A stretch of DNA of 35,794 nucleotides, taken from Kribbella antibiotica. Lineage in GTDB: Bacteria; Actinomycetota; Actinomycetes; Propionibacteriales; Kribbellaceae. The position numbers and the translations under genes were made by a program. Location of the stretch: contig NZ_SMKX01000085.1 in NCBI RefSeq assembly GCF_004349055.1, forward strand, positions 1-35,794, given 5' to 3'. The notes beneath the pieces are model-generated. The model made no database searches, had not been told where the DNA came from, and saw only the letters and a list, made by a program, of their open reading frames with translations. Shown here piece after piece: positions 8,236-16,668 of this stretch (its first letter is position 1; every line of letters begins with the position of its first letter).

Positions 8236-9786
8236 TCACTCCCACTCGATGGTGCCCGGGGGCTTGCTGGTGATGTCCAGCGTGACTCGGTTGATCTCGT
8301 CGACCTCGTTGGTGATGCGGGTCGAGATGCGCTCGAGGACCTCGTACGGGAGGCGGGCCCAGTCGGCGGTCATGGCGTCCTCGCTGGTGACCGGACGCAG
8401 TACGACGGGGTGTCCGTAGGTGCGGCCGTCGCCCTGGACGCCGACCGAGCGGACATCGGCGAGCAGCACGATCGGGAACTGCCAGATCTCGTCGTCCAGG
8501 CCGGCTGCGGTCAGCTCGGTGCGAGCGATCAGGTCAGCGGCGCGCAGGATGTCCAAACGCTCGCGGGTGACCTCACCGATGATGCGGATGCTCAGGCCCG
8601 GCCCCGGGAAGGGGTGCCGGTAGACCAGCGACCGCGGCAGGCCGAGGGCGACACCGAGCTCGCGGACCTCGTCCTTGAACAGGGTGCGCAGCGGCTCGAT
8701 CAGGCTGAACTCGAGGTCGTCGGGCAGCCCGCCGACGTTGTGGTGCGACTTGATGTTCGAAGCGCCGGCGCCGCCGCCGGACTCGACGACGTCCGGGTAG
8801 AGGGTGCCCTGGACCAGGAACTCGATGTGCCGCTCCGCGTCGAGCTTGCGGGCGGTGGCCTCGAAGGTGCGGATGAACTCGCGGCCGACGATCTTGCGCT
8901 TCTGCTCCGGGTCGGTGACGCCGGCCAGTGCGCCGAGGAACTGGTCCTCCGCGTCGACTACCTCGAGCCGGGTCCCGGTGACGGCGACGAAGTCCTTCTC
9001 GATCTGGTCGGACTCGCCGGTGCGCTGCAGACCGTGGTCGACGTACACACAGGTGAGCTGGTCGCCGATGGCCCGGCTGACCAGCGCTGCGGCCACTGCG
9101 GAGTCCACACCGCCGGACAGCGCGCATAGGACCTGCTTGTCGCCGACCTGCTGGCGGATGAGCTCCACCTGCTCGTCGACAACGTTCGTGGTCGTCCAGT
9201 CGCCGACACAGCCGGCGATGTCGTAGAGGAAGTGCTCCAGCACGGCCTGTCCGGCCTGCGAGTGCAGCACCTCGGGGTGCCACTGCACACCGGCCAGCCG
9301 CCGGTCCACATCCTCGAACGCTGCCACCGGTGCGCCCTCAGACGCAGCCAGCACGGCGAAGCCAGCCGGTGCCGCGTGCACAGCGTCACCGTGCGACATC
9401 CACACGTTCAAATCAGCCGGTACGCCGGCCAGCAGCTTCCCGGCGTCGCTCACGGTCACCGGGGTCCGGCCGAACTCACGCAACCCGGTACGGCGCACGT
9501 CGCCGCCGAGCGTCTGAGCCATGGCCTGGAACCCGTAGCAGATCCCGAACGCCGCAACCCCGGAGTCGAACAGCGCGGAGTCGACCCGCGGCGCGCCTTC
9601 GGCGTACACGGACTGGGGACCGCCGGACAGGATGATCGCCTTCGGCTGCCGCGCCAGCATCTCTTCGATCGGCATCGAGTGCGGCACGATCTCGGAGTAC
9701 ACCTTCGCCTCACGCACCCGCCGTGCGATCAGCTGCGCGTACTGCGCTCCGAAGTCAACAACCAGGACCAACTCATGCTCAGCCAC
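8236..9786 (-). CDS. guaA: GMP synthase (glutamine-hydrolysing)
   Basis: Encodes 516 aa from the GTG at 9786 (a TTG two codons upstream, 9792, is also possible; neither has a clear Shine-Dalgarno). It amidates XMP to GMP with ATP and glutamine, the last step of guanine nucleotide synthesis. The class I glutamine amidotransferase domain shows GGPQSVY, the nucleophile loop FGICYGFQAM and the partner His/Glu in VQWHPEVLHS. The ATP-pyrophosphatase domain has the PP-loop ALSGGVDSAVAAAL, and the dimerisation domain ends in the family-typical ITSKPPGTIEWE. It is full length. It lies 38-44 bp behind the Lrp-type regulator that ends the biotin operon, so read-through is possible. guaB and guaB3 lie 16 kb away on the same strand. 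Confidence 0.97.
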   Translation of the reverse strand: MAEHELVLVVDFGAQYAQLIARRVREAKVYSEIVPHSMPIEEMLARQPKAIILSGGPQSVYAEGAPRVDSALFDSGVAAFGICYGFQAMAQTLGGDVRRTGLREFGRTPVTVSDAGKLLAGVPADLNVWMSHGDAVHAAPAGFAVLAASEGAPVAAFEDVDRRLAGVQWHPEVLHSQAGQAVLEHFLYDIAGCVGDWTTTNVVDEQVELIRQQVGDKQVLCALSGGVDSAVAAALVSRAIGDQLTCVYVDHGLQRTGESDQIEKDFVAVTGTRLEVVDAEDQFLGALAGVTDPEQKRKIVGREFIRTFEATARKLDAERHIEFLVQGTLYPDVVESGGGAGASNIKSHHNVGGLPDDLEFSLIEPLRTLFKDEVRELGVALGLPRSLVYRHPFPGPGLSIRIIGEVTRERLDILRAADLIARTELTAAGLDDEIWQFPIVLLADVRSVGVQGDGRTYGHPVVLRPVTSEDAMTADWARLPYEVLERISTRITNEVDEINRVTLDITSKPPGTIEWE

Positions 9787-9830
9787 CGTCAAAGCGTATC
9801 GGTGCAGCTCAGCAAGGCTGTAATCCGCCG

Positions 9831-10763
9831 TCAGGCGAGGCCCTTGAGGGTCCGCAGAATCGGGGCGGACTCAACGGCGCGGATGGCCTTCACCGTGGCC
9901 AGGCGGTCGGTCAGGTAGTCCGACAAGGCGGCCGCGTCTTTGCAGACCACGACCACCAGCAGGTTCGACGTACCGGTGGTGGCGCCGGCGAAGACGACCT
10001 CTGGGTGCTCCGCTACCTGCTGGCCCACTGTGGCCAGAGCGGACGGGGTGACAGACAGCCACAGGCGAGCGGCGACAGTGAGGCCGAGTGCCCTCGGTGC
10101 GATGTCTACGTCGAAGTAGAGGGCTCCCGTGGAGCGTAGTTCGCCTACGCGGCGGCGGATGGAGGTTTCGGACCAGCCGGTGGCTGCTGCGAGTTCCGTG
10201 TACGACGCTCTGCCGTCCTGCGCGAGTGCGGTGAGCAGCGGCCGGTCCCGGGGTCCGGCTTTGCCGGGGACGACCGTGTCCACGGGATCGGGGCGTAGGC
10301 GGGCGGTCTGGTCGTCGGTGAGGGTCGCCAATGCGTTCCAAGAGGCCTGACCGCCGCGGAAGGTCCGCGAGACCGGCTCTGCGGTGACTGACTTGACCTG
10401 CGGTGTCCGGGTCAGCTTGTCGAGAAGCAAGGACTGACGCTCGTCGTCGGACCACGTCTGCAGACCGCTACTGAGTTCGGCGCCGCCGGACAGCAGGTGC
10501 ACCCACGAGGTGTCGGGCCGACGTGCCAAGGCAGTGCCCACCCGCAGCGCGCCGTCCGTCGTACAGGAGATGCGCAGCATCCAGTACGAGCGTCCTGCGG
10601 CGACTCCGACGACTCGGAGCACGCCGTCGGCTACCAACCGCTGGTAGCGCCGCGCGACCGTTCGCTCGGAGACGCCGAGGACCGACCCGAGCAGACTGAA
10701 CGTCGCTCGGCCGTCCAGGTGCAGGGCATGCAGCAACCCGCGATCCAGCTCGTCCAGAGTCAC
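9831..10763 (-). CDS. Double-domain Lrp/AsnC family regulator
   Basis: Encodes 310 aa from a GTG that overlaps the P450 stop (GTGA). It is twice the usual Lrp length and contains two Lrp units. The first winged helix is at residues 1-55 (LDELDRGLLHALHLDGRATFS, then GVSERTVARRYQRL). A second complete one lies near 170-220 (PLLTALAQDGRASYTELAAATGWSETSIRRRVGEL) and is followed by a RAM-type ligand domain to the C-terminus. The middle section looks like a worn first RAM domain. Lrp proteins are amino-acid-responsive repressors or activators. Its place as last gene of bioA-bioF-bioD-P450 suggests local control of this operon, but no target site was identified. Confidence 0.92.
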   Translation of the reverse strand: MTLDELDRGLLHALHLDGRATFSLLGSVLGVSERTVARRYQRLVADGVLRVVGVAAGRSYWMLRISCTTDGALRVGTALARRPDTSWVHLLSGGAELSSGLQTWSDDERQSLLLDKLTRTPQVKSVTAEPVSRTFRGGQASWNALATLTDDQTARLRPDPVDTVVPGKAGPRDRPLLTALAQDGRASYTELAAATGWSETSIRRRVGELRSTGALYFDVDIAPRALGLTVAARLWLSVTPSALATVGQQVAEHPEVVFAGATTGTSNLLVVVVCKDAAALSDYLTDRLATVKAIRAVESAPILRTLKGLA

Positions 10764-11812
10764 GCCCGACTCACCAGCAGCCGCTTCGGCGCCCGGAACG
10801 ACAGCAGATTGATCATTGGGGGCTCCTCAACCAGCCGTACGGCGCCCAACAGGTCCGCCGCGCATTCCAGCGCCACCCGGGTCTCCAGCCTCGCCAGACC
10901 CGCGCCGAGACAGCGGTGGATCCCCACTCCGAATGCCAGATCGGCCGGGCCGCCGTGTCCGCTCAATCCAAGCAGCACCTGCGCACCAGCCGGCAACTCG
11001 GCCTCGCCAACAGGCGCTGCCTCTGCAACTGTCCGACGCCAGGTCGGCACCGACGATGCCTCTGCCAGCACGTCCTCCACCGAAGCAGGCTCACCCTGCA
11101 GTACCCGATGGAATGCCGTGGAGATGAGCTGCGTGGTCGTCTCCTGGCCGGCGATCAGCAGGAAGTAGCCGACCGCGCACACCTCCTCGTCGCTCAGCCC
11201 CAGCCCGACGAGGACACTGAACAGGTCATCGCCGGCAGTCTCCCGGGCAGCGACGGTCCGGGTTCGCAACCAGCTGTAGAACTCCGCTGCACTGTGCGAC
11301 AACTCCAACTGCCGGTCCGCGTCCGGCCAGCCCCAGAACAGCTCCAGGGAGTCGAGGCTCCAGGCCTTGAGCGAGGTGAGTGGGACGTCGCTCAGGCCGA
11401 GCAGGTGCAGGAGGACGAGGGCGGGTGGCTCGGCGGCCACGACTTGAACCAGGTCGACTGCCTCCGCAGCCTCGGGGTGGGCAAGGCGCGCGGAGGTAGC
11501 GGCGACCCGCTCGGTCAGCAGGCGTCGGGTCAAGGGTTCCGCAGCCGCCACCCGGGCCGGGCTGAAGAAGCGCGCGACCGCAGCGCGGATCGCGCGGTGC
11601 GACTCCCCACCGTTGTTGGCGAGCGTGGGAGGCAGGGCAAACCCCACCCCAGACAGCACACGCAGCGCCTTCACTGACAACGGCGTGTGCGCCAGTACGG
11701 CGTTGTCCGGCCGGAACGTCGCCGGATCCAGCAGCACCGCGCGGACCTCCGCCGGGTCCTCGACCACCCAGTACCCGAGCTCGGCGTCGTACCGGGCCGG
11801 GCAGCCGGTCAC
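10760..11812 (-). CDS. Compact, atypical cytochrome P450 in the biotin operon
   Basis: Encodes 350 aa from the GTG at 11812, which overlaps the bioD stop (GTGA); bacterial P450s are usually near 400 aa. Present: C-helix ESHRAIRAAVARFF (about 70-83), I-helix AGQETT (221-226) and the heme-ligand loop FGVGIHRCLG with Cys301. Missing: the K-helix ExxR arginine, since the equivalent segment reads VEDVLAEAS (245-253), and the ANRDPxxF meander before the heme loop, where only LGLSGHGGPADLAFG remains. The reading frame is uninterrupted, so these are evolved in-frame losses. BioI of Bacillus is a P450 that makes pimeloyl-ACP for biotin, so a role in the pimelate supply is a natural guess, but loss of ExxR makes normal catalysis uncertain. 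Confidence 0.88.
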   Translation of the reverse strand: MTGCPARYDAELGYWVVEDPAEVRAVLLDPATFRPDNAVLAHTPLSVKALRVLSGVGFALPPTLANNGGESHRAIRAAVARFFSPARVAAAEPLTRRLLTERVAATSARLAHPEAAEAVDLVQVVAAEPPALVLLHLLGLSDVPLTSLKAWSLDSLELFWGWPDADRQLELSHSAAEFYSWLRTRTVAARETAGDDLFSVLVGLGLSDEEVCAVGYFLLIAGQETTTQLISTAFHRVLQGEPASVEDVLAEASSVPTWRRTVAEAAPVGEAELPAGAQVLLGLSGHGGPADLAFGVGIHRCLGAGLARLETRVALECAADLLGAVRLVEEPPMINLLSFRAPKRLLVSRA

Positions 11813-12471
11813 GCGAACCAGCCGGGCACAGCCTTCGTGAAGGTCTCCTGGTCGTAGTCGCCGGCACCGGCGGGGATGCGTGCGAGCACCTTCAGCCCAG
11901 TGATGGCCGGAAGGTCCTCCAGGTTGCACTCCTCGGCCAGGCCCGGCTCAGCCGGCCAGGAGCCGATGATCAGCCCCTCGACCGGCAGACCACGGGCTCG
12001 CAGCGCCTCAACGGTCAGGCCGGTGTGGTTCAGCGTGCCCAGCCCGGGCCGGGTCACCACCACGAAGTTGAAGGACTTGGTCAGAGCCTTCGCCAGGTCG
12101 ATCAGCGTGCCGCCCTCGGCGTCCAAACCCACCAGGAGACCGCCGGAGCCCTCCACGATGACGTTCTCGTGCGTCATGGCCAGTCCGTCGACGGACTTGG
12201 CGTGCACCTCGGCCGTCGGCAGTGGAACGCCCTCCCGGCGCGCAGCGGTGGTCGGTGCGAGCGGATCCCGCAGGCGGACACCTTCGTAGAGGGTGGTGAT
12301 GCCGGTGAGCCGGTTCACGTCGTCCAGGTCGGCGGGGTCGTCTGGGCCGACGCCCGTCTGGGCCGGCTTCACGACCGCGACCTTGCCGTGCACGGCAGCG
12401 CGGACGGCCAGGGCAGCAGTGACGACGGTCTTGCCGACCCCGGTGTCGGTACCGGTGACGATGGTGATCAT
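11809..12471 (-). CDS. bioD: Dethiobiotin synthetase
   Basis: Encodes 220 aa, starting at the ATG that overlaps the bioF stop (ATGA). It closes the ureido ring of dethiobiotin from diaminopelargonate, CO2 and ATP in the cytoplasm. The P-loop GTDTGVGKT (7-15) is exact for the family. Further hallmarks are VKPAQTG (lysine at the active site), the EGSGGLLVGL loop (about 110) and a TRPGLGTLNHT segment that matches the conserved 'LGTINHT' motif. Length is normal. It is followed by the P450 with a 4-base overlap. The longer upstream frame is antisense-style extension into bioF and is not used. Confidence 0.96.
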   Translation of the reverse strand: MITIVTGTDTGVGKTVVTAALAVRAAVHGKVAVVKPAQTGVGPDDPADLDDVNRLTGITTLYEGVRLRDPLAPTTAARREGVPLPTAEVHAKSVDGLAMTHENVIVEGSGGLLVGLDAEGGTLIDLAKALTKSFNFVVVTRPGLGTLNHTGLTVEALRARGLPVEGLIIGSWPAEPGLAEECNLEDLPAITGLKVLARIPAGAGDYDQETFTKAVPGWFA

Positions 12472-13589
12472 GAAACCTCGCTGATGGCTTGACTGATAAC
12501 GGCGCAGGCTCTGGCCAGCTTGTCGTCGGACAGACCGGCCTGAGCAGTCAGCCGGAGCCGGCTGATGCCGTCCGGAACCGACGGCGGCCGGAAACTGCCG
12601 ACCAGTACGCCATTGTCCCGGCAAATCGCCGCCGCCCGGACAGTCTCTCGCGGACCGGGCATCGGAACCGACACCACCGCCCCCGCAGCCGCCGGAACCC
12701 CACAGGCCGCGGCCAGCCGGGCAGCGGCCGAGTGGATGGCCGCCGGCCGCTCCGGCTCGGCCTCGAGCACCCGCAAAGCGGCCAGCGCCGCAGCACAGGA
12801 CGCCGGGGTCAGAGCCGTGTCATAGATGAACGGCCGGGACCGGTTGATCAGATGCTCGCGCAACACCGCCGGCCCCAGTACGACGCCACCCTGCGAAGCG
12901 AGCGCCTTGGACAACGTCATGGTGACGATCACATGGTCCAGCCCGGCCAGTCCGGCCGCATGCACCGAGCCACGCCCTCCACCGGTCACACCAAGCCCAT
13001 GCGCTTCGTCCACCACCAGTACGGCGTTCTGTTCCGCCGCAACCCCGGCCAGCGCAGCTAGCGGGGCCTCGTCGCTGAGCACGCTGAAGACCGACTCGGT
13101 CGCCACCAGCGCGTGCGGTTCATTGCGCTCAGCAAGCACTTTCGCAACCGCGTCAACCTCGTTGTGGGGAACGACTTCCACCCGTGAGCAAGCCAGCCGA
13201 GCCGCATCGATCAGTGACGCGTGCACGTGCTCATCCGTCACCACCAGCGTCCCCGGGCCGCCTAGCGCAGTCACCACGCCGAGGTTCGCCAGATAGCCCG
13301 ACGAAAACACCAGTCCGGCGGCATGCCCCGTGTACGACGCCAGCGCCGACTCCAGCTCCTCATGCAGCGTCGTCGTACCGGTCACCAGTCGGGAGGCGGT
13401 TGCACCGGTCCCCCAACGGCAGACTGCTTCAGCGGTGGCCTCGATCACGCGCGAGTCCCGGGACAGGCCCAGATAGTCGTTGCCGGCCAAGTCGATGGCG
13501 TCCTCGTCTGCGGCACGCGCCCGGAGCCGCCGGGTCAGCCCACGAACCTCCAGCGCCGCAGCTTTTGGCATCAGCCATTCCGAGAGCAT
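12468..13589 (-). CDS. bioF: 8-amino-7-oxononanoate synthase
   Basis: Encodes 373 aa from the ATG at 13589, which shares one base with the bioA stop (TGATG). It is a PLP-dependent alpha-oxoamine synthase that condenses pimeloyl-ACP/CoA with alanine. Motifs: GNDYLGL (37-43), the substrate-binding GTGATASRLVTG (60-71), DEAHGLGVTG (194-203), and the PLP-binding lysine K228 in TMTLSKAL. Full length. It is the second gene of bioA-bioF-bioD-P450-Lrp, and the start is fixed by the overlap although the frame is open for another 468 bp upstream. Confidence 0.95.
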   Translation of the reverse strand: MLSEWLMPKAAALEVRGLTRRLRARAADEDAIDLAGNDYLGLSRDSRVIEATAEAVCRWGTGATASRLVTGTTTLHEELESALASYTGHAAGLVFSSGYLANLGVVTALGGPGTLVVTDEHVHASLIDAARLACSRVEVVPHNEVDAVAKVLAERNEPHALVATESVFSVLSDEAPLAALAGVAAEQNAVLVVDEAHGLGVTGGGRGSVHAAGLAGLDHVIVTMTLSKALASQGGVVLGPAVLREHLINRSRPFIYDTALTPASCAAALAALRVLEAEPERPAAIHSAAARLAAACGVPAAAGAVVSVPMPGPRETVRAAAICRDNGVLVGSFRPPSVPDGISRLRLTAQAGLSDDKLARACAVISQAISEVS

Positions 13590-14890
13590 CAGCAGACCTC
13601 CCGCACCGCATCGGTAATCGCCGACGCGATCGTGGCGATCTCCGCGTCCGTGCACACGTACGGCGGCATCGTGTACACGAGGTCCCGGAACGGTCGCACC
13701 CAGACACCACGACGCAGTACGGCGTCTGTCATCCGCACCATGTCGACCGGACCAGCCAACTGGACCACCCCGACCGCACCGAGCACCCGAACGTCTTTCA
13801 CTCCCGGCAGCTCGGCAGCCGGAGCCAGCCCCGCCGTCAGTCCGGCAGAGATCTGCGAGACCCGCGCAGCCCAGTCCTGGGACAACAGCAGGTCGATCGA
13901 CGCGAGTGCCACCGCACAGGCGAGCGGATTGGCCATGAAGGTCGGCCCGTGCATCAACGCTCCACCGGGTCCGTTGGAAACGGCTTGGGCGACCTCCGCC
14001 GTACAGAGCATTGCCGCCAGCGTCAGATAGCCGCCGGTGAGAGCTTTGCCGACGCACATGATGTCCGGGTCGACCCCGGCATGCTCTGATGCGAACAACG
14101 CACCAGTCCGGCCGAAGCCAGTAGCGATCTCATCGAGGATCAGCAGGAAGCCATGTTCGTCGGCCAACGAGCGCAGGACGCGCAGACAAGCCGGGCTGTA
14201 GGCGTACATGCCACCTGCGCCTTGCAGGATCGGCTCGACCACGATCGCGGCCACCGAGCCGGCGTTCTCCGCAGCAACAGCAGCCATGGTCGCAGCCCAG
14301 GCCTGGAGCTCCGGATCATCAGCCGAGCGGTCGAAACCGGCCGGTGGCTGCGGCCCGAACACCTGCTCCTGCAGGGCTCCGGTGAAGAGCGAGTGCATCC
14401 CGTTGACCGGGTCACAAACGCTCATCGGCGCAAACGTGTCACCGTGGTACCCGCCACGCACAGTCAGCATCCGCGTCCGTCCGACGTGCCCGCGAGACAC
14501 CTGGTACTGCAGGGCCAGCTTGATCGCGACCTCGACCGACACCGAGCCGGAGTCGCAGAAAAACACGTGCTGCAACGGCTCTGGTGTGATCTCGACCAGC
14601 CGCTCGGCCAGCCGGATCGCAGGCTCGTGTGTCAGCCCACCGAACATCACATGACTGAAGTCGTCCGCCTGGCTCTTCAGTGCGGCGTCCAGAACCGGAT
14701 GCCGGTAGCCGTGGATCACACTCCACCAGGAGGACATCGCATCGATCGCCTCGACGCCATCACTCAACTGCAGGCGCACACCGGACGCGCCCCGGACCAG
14801 CCGCACCGGAGCGGGCTCGCTCAGCGACGAGTACGGATGCCACAGCAGCTGGGCGTCCCGCTCCAGCCACTCGTCGACCGACCGTGTCAC
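13589..14890 (-). CDS. bioA: Adenosylmethionine-8-amino-7-oxononanoate transaminase (DAPA aminotransferase)
   Basis: Encodes 433 aa from a GTG at 14890 with a perfect AGGAGG at 14900-14895. It is a class III PLP aminotransferase that transfers the amino group of S-adenosylmethionine to KAPA. Family features: LWHPYSS (15-22), DAMSSWWSVIHGYRHP (50-65, the W-W motif typical of BioA), DSGSVSVEVAIKLA (113-126), DEIATGFGRTG (253-263) and the PLP lysine K282 in CVGKALTGG. It is first in the leftward biotin operon. The 168-bp space to the divergent subtilisin gene must hold its promoter; I found no clear operator there. Confidence 0.96.
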   Translation of the reverse strand: MTRSVDEWLERDAQLLWHPYSSLSEPAPVRLVRGASGVRLQLSDGVEAIDAMSSWWSVIHGYRHPVLDAALKSQADDFSHVMFGGLTHEPAIRLAERLVEITPEPLQHVFFCDSGSVSVEVAIKLALQYQVSRGHVGRTRMLTVRGGYHGDTFAPMSVCDPVNGMHSLFTGALQEQVFGPQPPAGFDRSADDPELQAWAATMAAVAAENAGSVAAIVVEPILQGAGGMYAYSPACLRVLRSLADEHGFLLILDEIATGFGRTGALFASEHAGVDPDIMCVGKALTGGYLTLAAMLCTAEVAQAVSNGPGGALMHGPTFMANPLACAVALASIDLLLSQDWAARVSQISAGLTAGLAPAAELPGVKDVRVLGAVGVVQLAGPVDMVRMTDAVLRRGVWVRPFRDLVYTMPPYVCTDAEIATIASAITDAVREVC

Positions 14891-15058
14891 TGCGCCTCCT
14901 GAATCCGCGATCTCCGAAGCATCGCAGATCACGCTGATCAGATAGTTCTGACGTTGCGCGAATCACTTCCCTGCGCGTCCACACGCCCCTACATTGAGCC
15001 CAGCAATCGCTACTGGCCGTAACCCGCCCACGTTGTCAGGCCTTTGTGAGGAGCACTC

Positions 15059-16489
15059 ATGCGCAGATCCCGCCCCTTGATCGCCGCAGCCGCAGTCAGT
15101 CTGCTGGCACTGACCATCAGCACCCCGACCACTGCCCAGGCCCAGAATTCTGCGCCGCTGCAAGGATTTCTGAGCCAGCAGCTCGACAAGCTGCAGCGCA
15201 CCACAGTCCTTGTCCACGGCACCGATCTGGCCGCCGCCAACGCAGCGGTCGCGGCCAGTGGCCTGCAGCGACTGTCGTCGTACGACCGGATCGGTGTGGT
15301 GGTTGTCGAGGGCACCCGCTCGCAGATCCTCGCCGCCCGCACCCAGCCCGGGGTGACGTACCTCGAGGGCAACCAGCCGATCAGGGTCAGCACCCAGACC
15401 TCGCATCTCGCCACCCGCGGCGCGGAGGCCGCAGACACCCGGACCGGCGCCAACGGCCTGGCGCTGGACGGTAGTGGCGTCAGCGTCGCGGTGATCGACA
15501 GCGGCGTCGACCCGACGCACCCGTTCTTCAAGAAGGCCGACGGCAGCTCTGCGGTCGTGAAGAATCTCAAGATCGTCTGCGACCCGCTGTCGGAGACGCT
15601 CTGTCTGCCGGTGGACGCCGGCTCGCTGGACACCGACCTGCTGTCACTGGGCGGTCACGGCACGCACGTCAACGGGATCGTTGCCGGTCGCAAGGTCACC
15701 CTGGCCGACGGCACCAAGCTCCAGGGCGCCGCACCGGGCGCCTCACTCGTCTCCGTCTCGGTCGGGGCCGCACTGCTGATCGTCGGCGCAGATGCCGCGC
15801 TCAACTGGGTGCTGGAGAACCACGCGGCTCCCTGCGGCGCTGGAGTCCCGGCCGCCAAGTGCCCGCCGATCAAGGTCACCAACAACTCGTACGGCCCGTC
15901 CGGTGGCGGCGCCTTCGACCCGAACTCGGCCACCGTCAAACTCCAGCGTGCACTGGCTGCTGAGGGTGTGGTGACGGTCTGGGCCGCAGGCAACGACGGT
16001 GGTGACGGCACCAAGTCGCTGACCAACCCGCCCGGCCAGGACCCGACCGGCGGCATCCTGTCGGTCGCCTCGTACTACGACCAGGCCACCGGCACACGCG
16101 ACGGACAGGTCTCGAGCTTCTCGTCCCGCGGCCTCAACGGCACCCAGGCCACCTACCCGGACCTGTCGGCCCCGGGTGAGGACATCACCTCGTCCTGCCG
16201 GATCTACCTGCCGATCTGCACGACCGGTCTGGCTCCGCTCGACGGCGGTAACTACAACACCATCAGCGGTACGTCGATGGCCGCGCCGCACATCGCCGGG
16301 ATCGTCGCCCAGCTGTTCCAGGCGAACCCGTCGGCCACTCCGGCCCAGATCGAGGCCGCACTGATCTCGACAACGCACAAGTACACCAACGGTGCGGCGT
16401 ACGAGACCGACAGCCGCGGCGGCACCACGTCGTACGACAAGGGCCATGGCCTCGTTGATGTGGTCGCAGCCTCTGACGCAGTGCGCTAA
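15059..16489 (+). CDS. Secreted subtilisin-like serine protease (S8)
   Basis: Encodes 476 aa from the ATG at 15059, preceded by GAGGAG. The N-terminus MRRSRPLIAAAAVSLLALTISTPTTAQAQ is a typical Sec signal, with cleavage likely after AQA. A short inhibitor-like propeptide (about 45-115) precedes the catalytic domain. The triad is complete: Asp147 in VAVIDSGVDPTHP, His200 in GGHGTHVNG and Ser406 in SGTSMAAPHIAG, with the oxyanion Asn312 in WAAGNDGG. Several Cys pairs (174/182, 259/268, 380/387) could form disulfides. No C-terminal anchor or repeat domain is present, so it is probably released. It lies between, and opposite to, the two halves of the biotin locus. Weak hairpins just after its stop, inside the antisense of bsaP (16500-16528, 16528-16543), may end its transcript. 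Confidence 0.95.
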   Translation: MRRSRPLIAAAAVSLLALTISTPTTAQAQNSAPLQGFLSQQLDKLQRTTVLVHGTDLAAANAAVAASGLQRLSSYDRIGVVVVEGTRSQILAARTQPGVTYLEGNQPIRVSTQTSHLATRGAEAADTRTGANGLALDGSGVSVAVIDSGVDPTHPFFKKADGSSAVVKNLKIVCDPLSETLCLPVDAGSLDTDLLSLGGHGTHVNGIVAGRKVTLADGTKLQGAAPGASLVSVSVGAALLIVGADAALNWVLENHAAPCGAGVPAAKCPPIKVTNNSYGPSGGGAFDPNSATVKLQRALAAEGVVTVWAAGNDGGDGTKSLTNPPGQDPTGGILSVASYYDQATGTRDGQVSSFSSRGLNGTQATYPDLSAPGEDITSSCRIYLPICTTGLAPLDGGNYNTISGTSMAAPHIAGIVAQLFQANPSATPAQIEAALISTTHKYTNGAAYETDSRGGTTSYDKGHGLVDVVAASDAVR

Positions 16490-16668
16490 GACGACGAGAG
16501 AGTGCCGTGGGCGGAGCACCGGGCACTCCACCCCATCGGGTGGACCTGCACCACCATCCGCCGGCGGCACTCGGCGCAGTACCGCGGTGGTTCCATCACC
16601 AACGCCCGACGGCAGTCCTCGTGACTGCCGTCGGTCTGTTCAAGACCGCAATGACCGCAATACGTCAT
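16486..16668 (-). CDS. bsaP: Biotin synthase auxiliary protein (BsaP-like)
   Basis: Encodes 60 aa, starting at an ATG that overlaps the bioB stop (ATGA), and ends two bases into the convergent subtilisin stop. It is cysteine-rich: YCGHCG at residues 3-8, a lone Cys19, CAEC at 31-34 and a Cys near 51 in the C-terminal MGWSARCSAHG. It matches, in size, position directly after bioB, and cysteine pattern, the actinobacterial BsaP (M. tuberculosis Rv1590), reported as needed for BioB activity, probably by serving its iron-sulfur cluster. The assignment rests on my memory of that family plus context; metal or cluster binding is inferred. Confidence 0.85.
   Translation of the reverse strand: MTYCGHCGLEQTDGSHEDCRRALVMEPPRYCAECRRRMVVQVHPMGWSARCSAHGTLSSS

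Noticed and set aside
10760..11812. Calling the operon P450 'BioI'
   Set aside because: Position fits, but ExxR and the meander are missing, so the name would overstate the evidence.
14891..15058. Operator or promoter between bioA and the subtilisin gene
   Set aside because: Only short partial repeats (for example CTGATCAG) and weak -10-like boxes; nothing convincing enough to list.
16500..16543. Terminator of the subtilisin gene
   Set aside because: The two short hairpins lie inside the antisense of the coding bsaP gene and have no U-run; mentioned with the gene but not listed as a feature.
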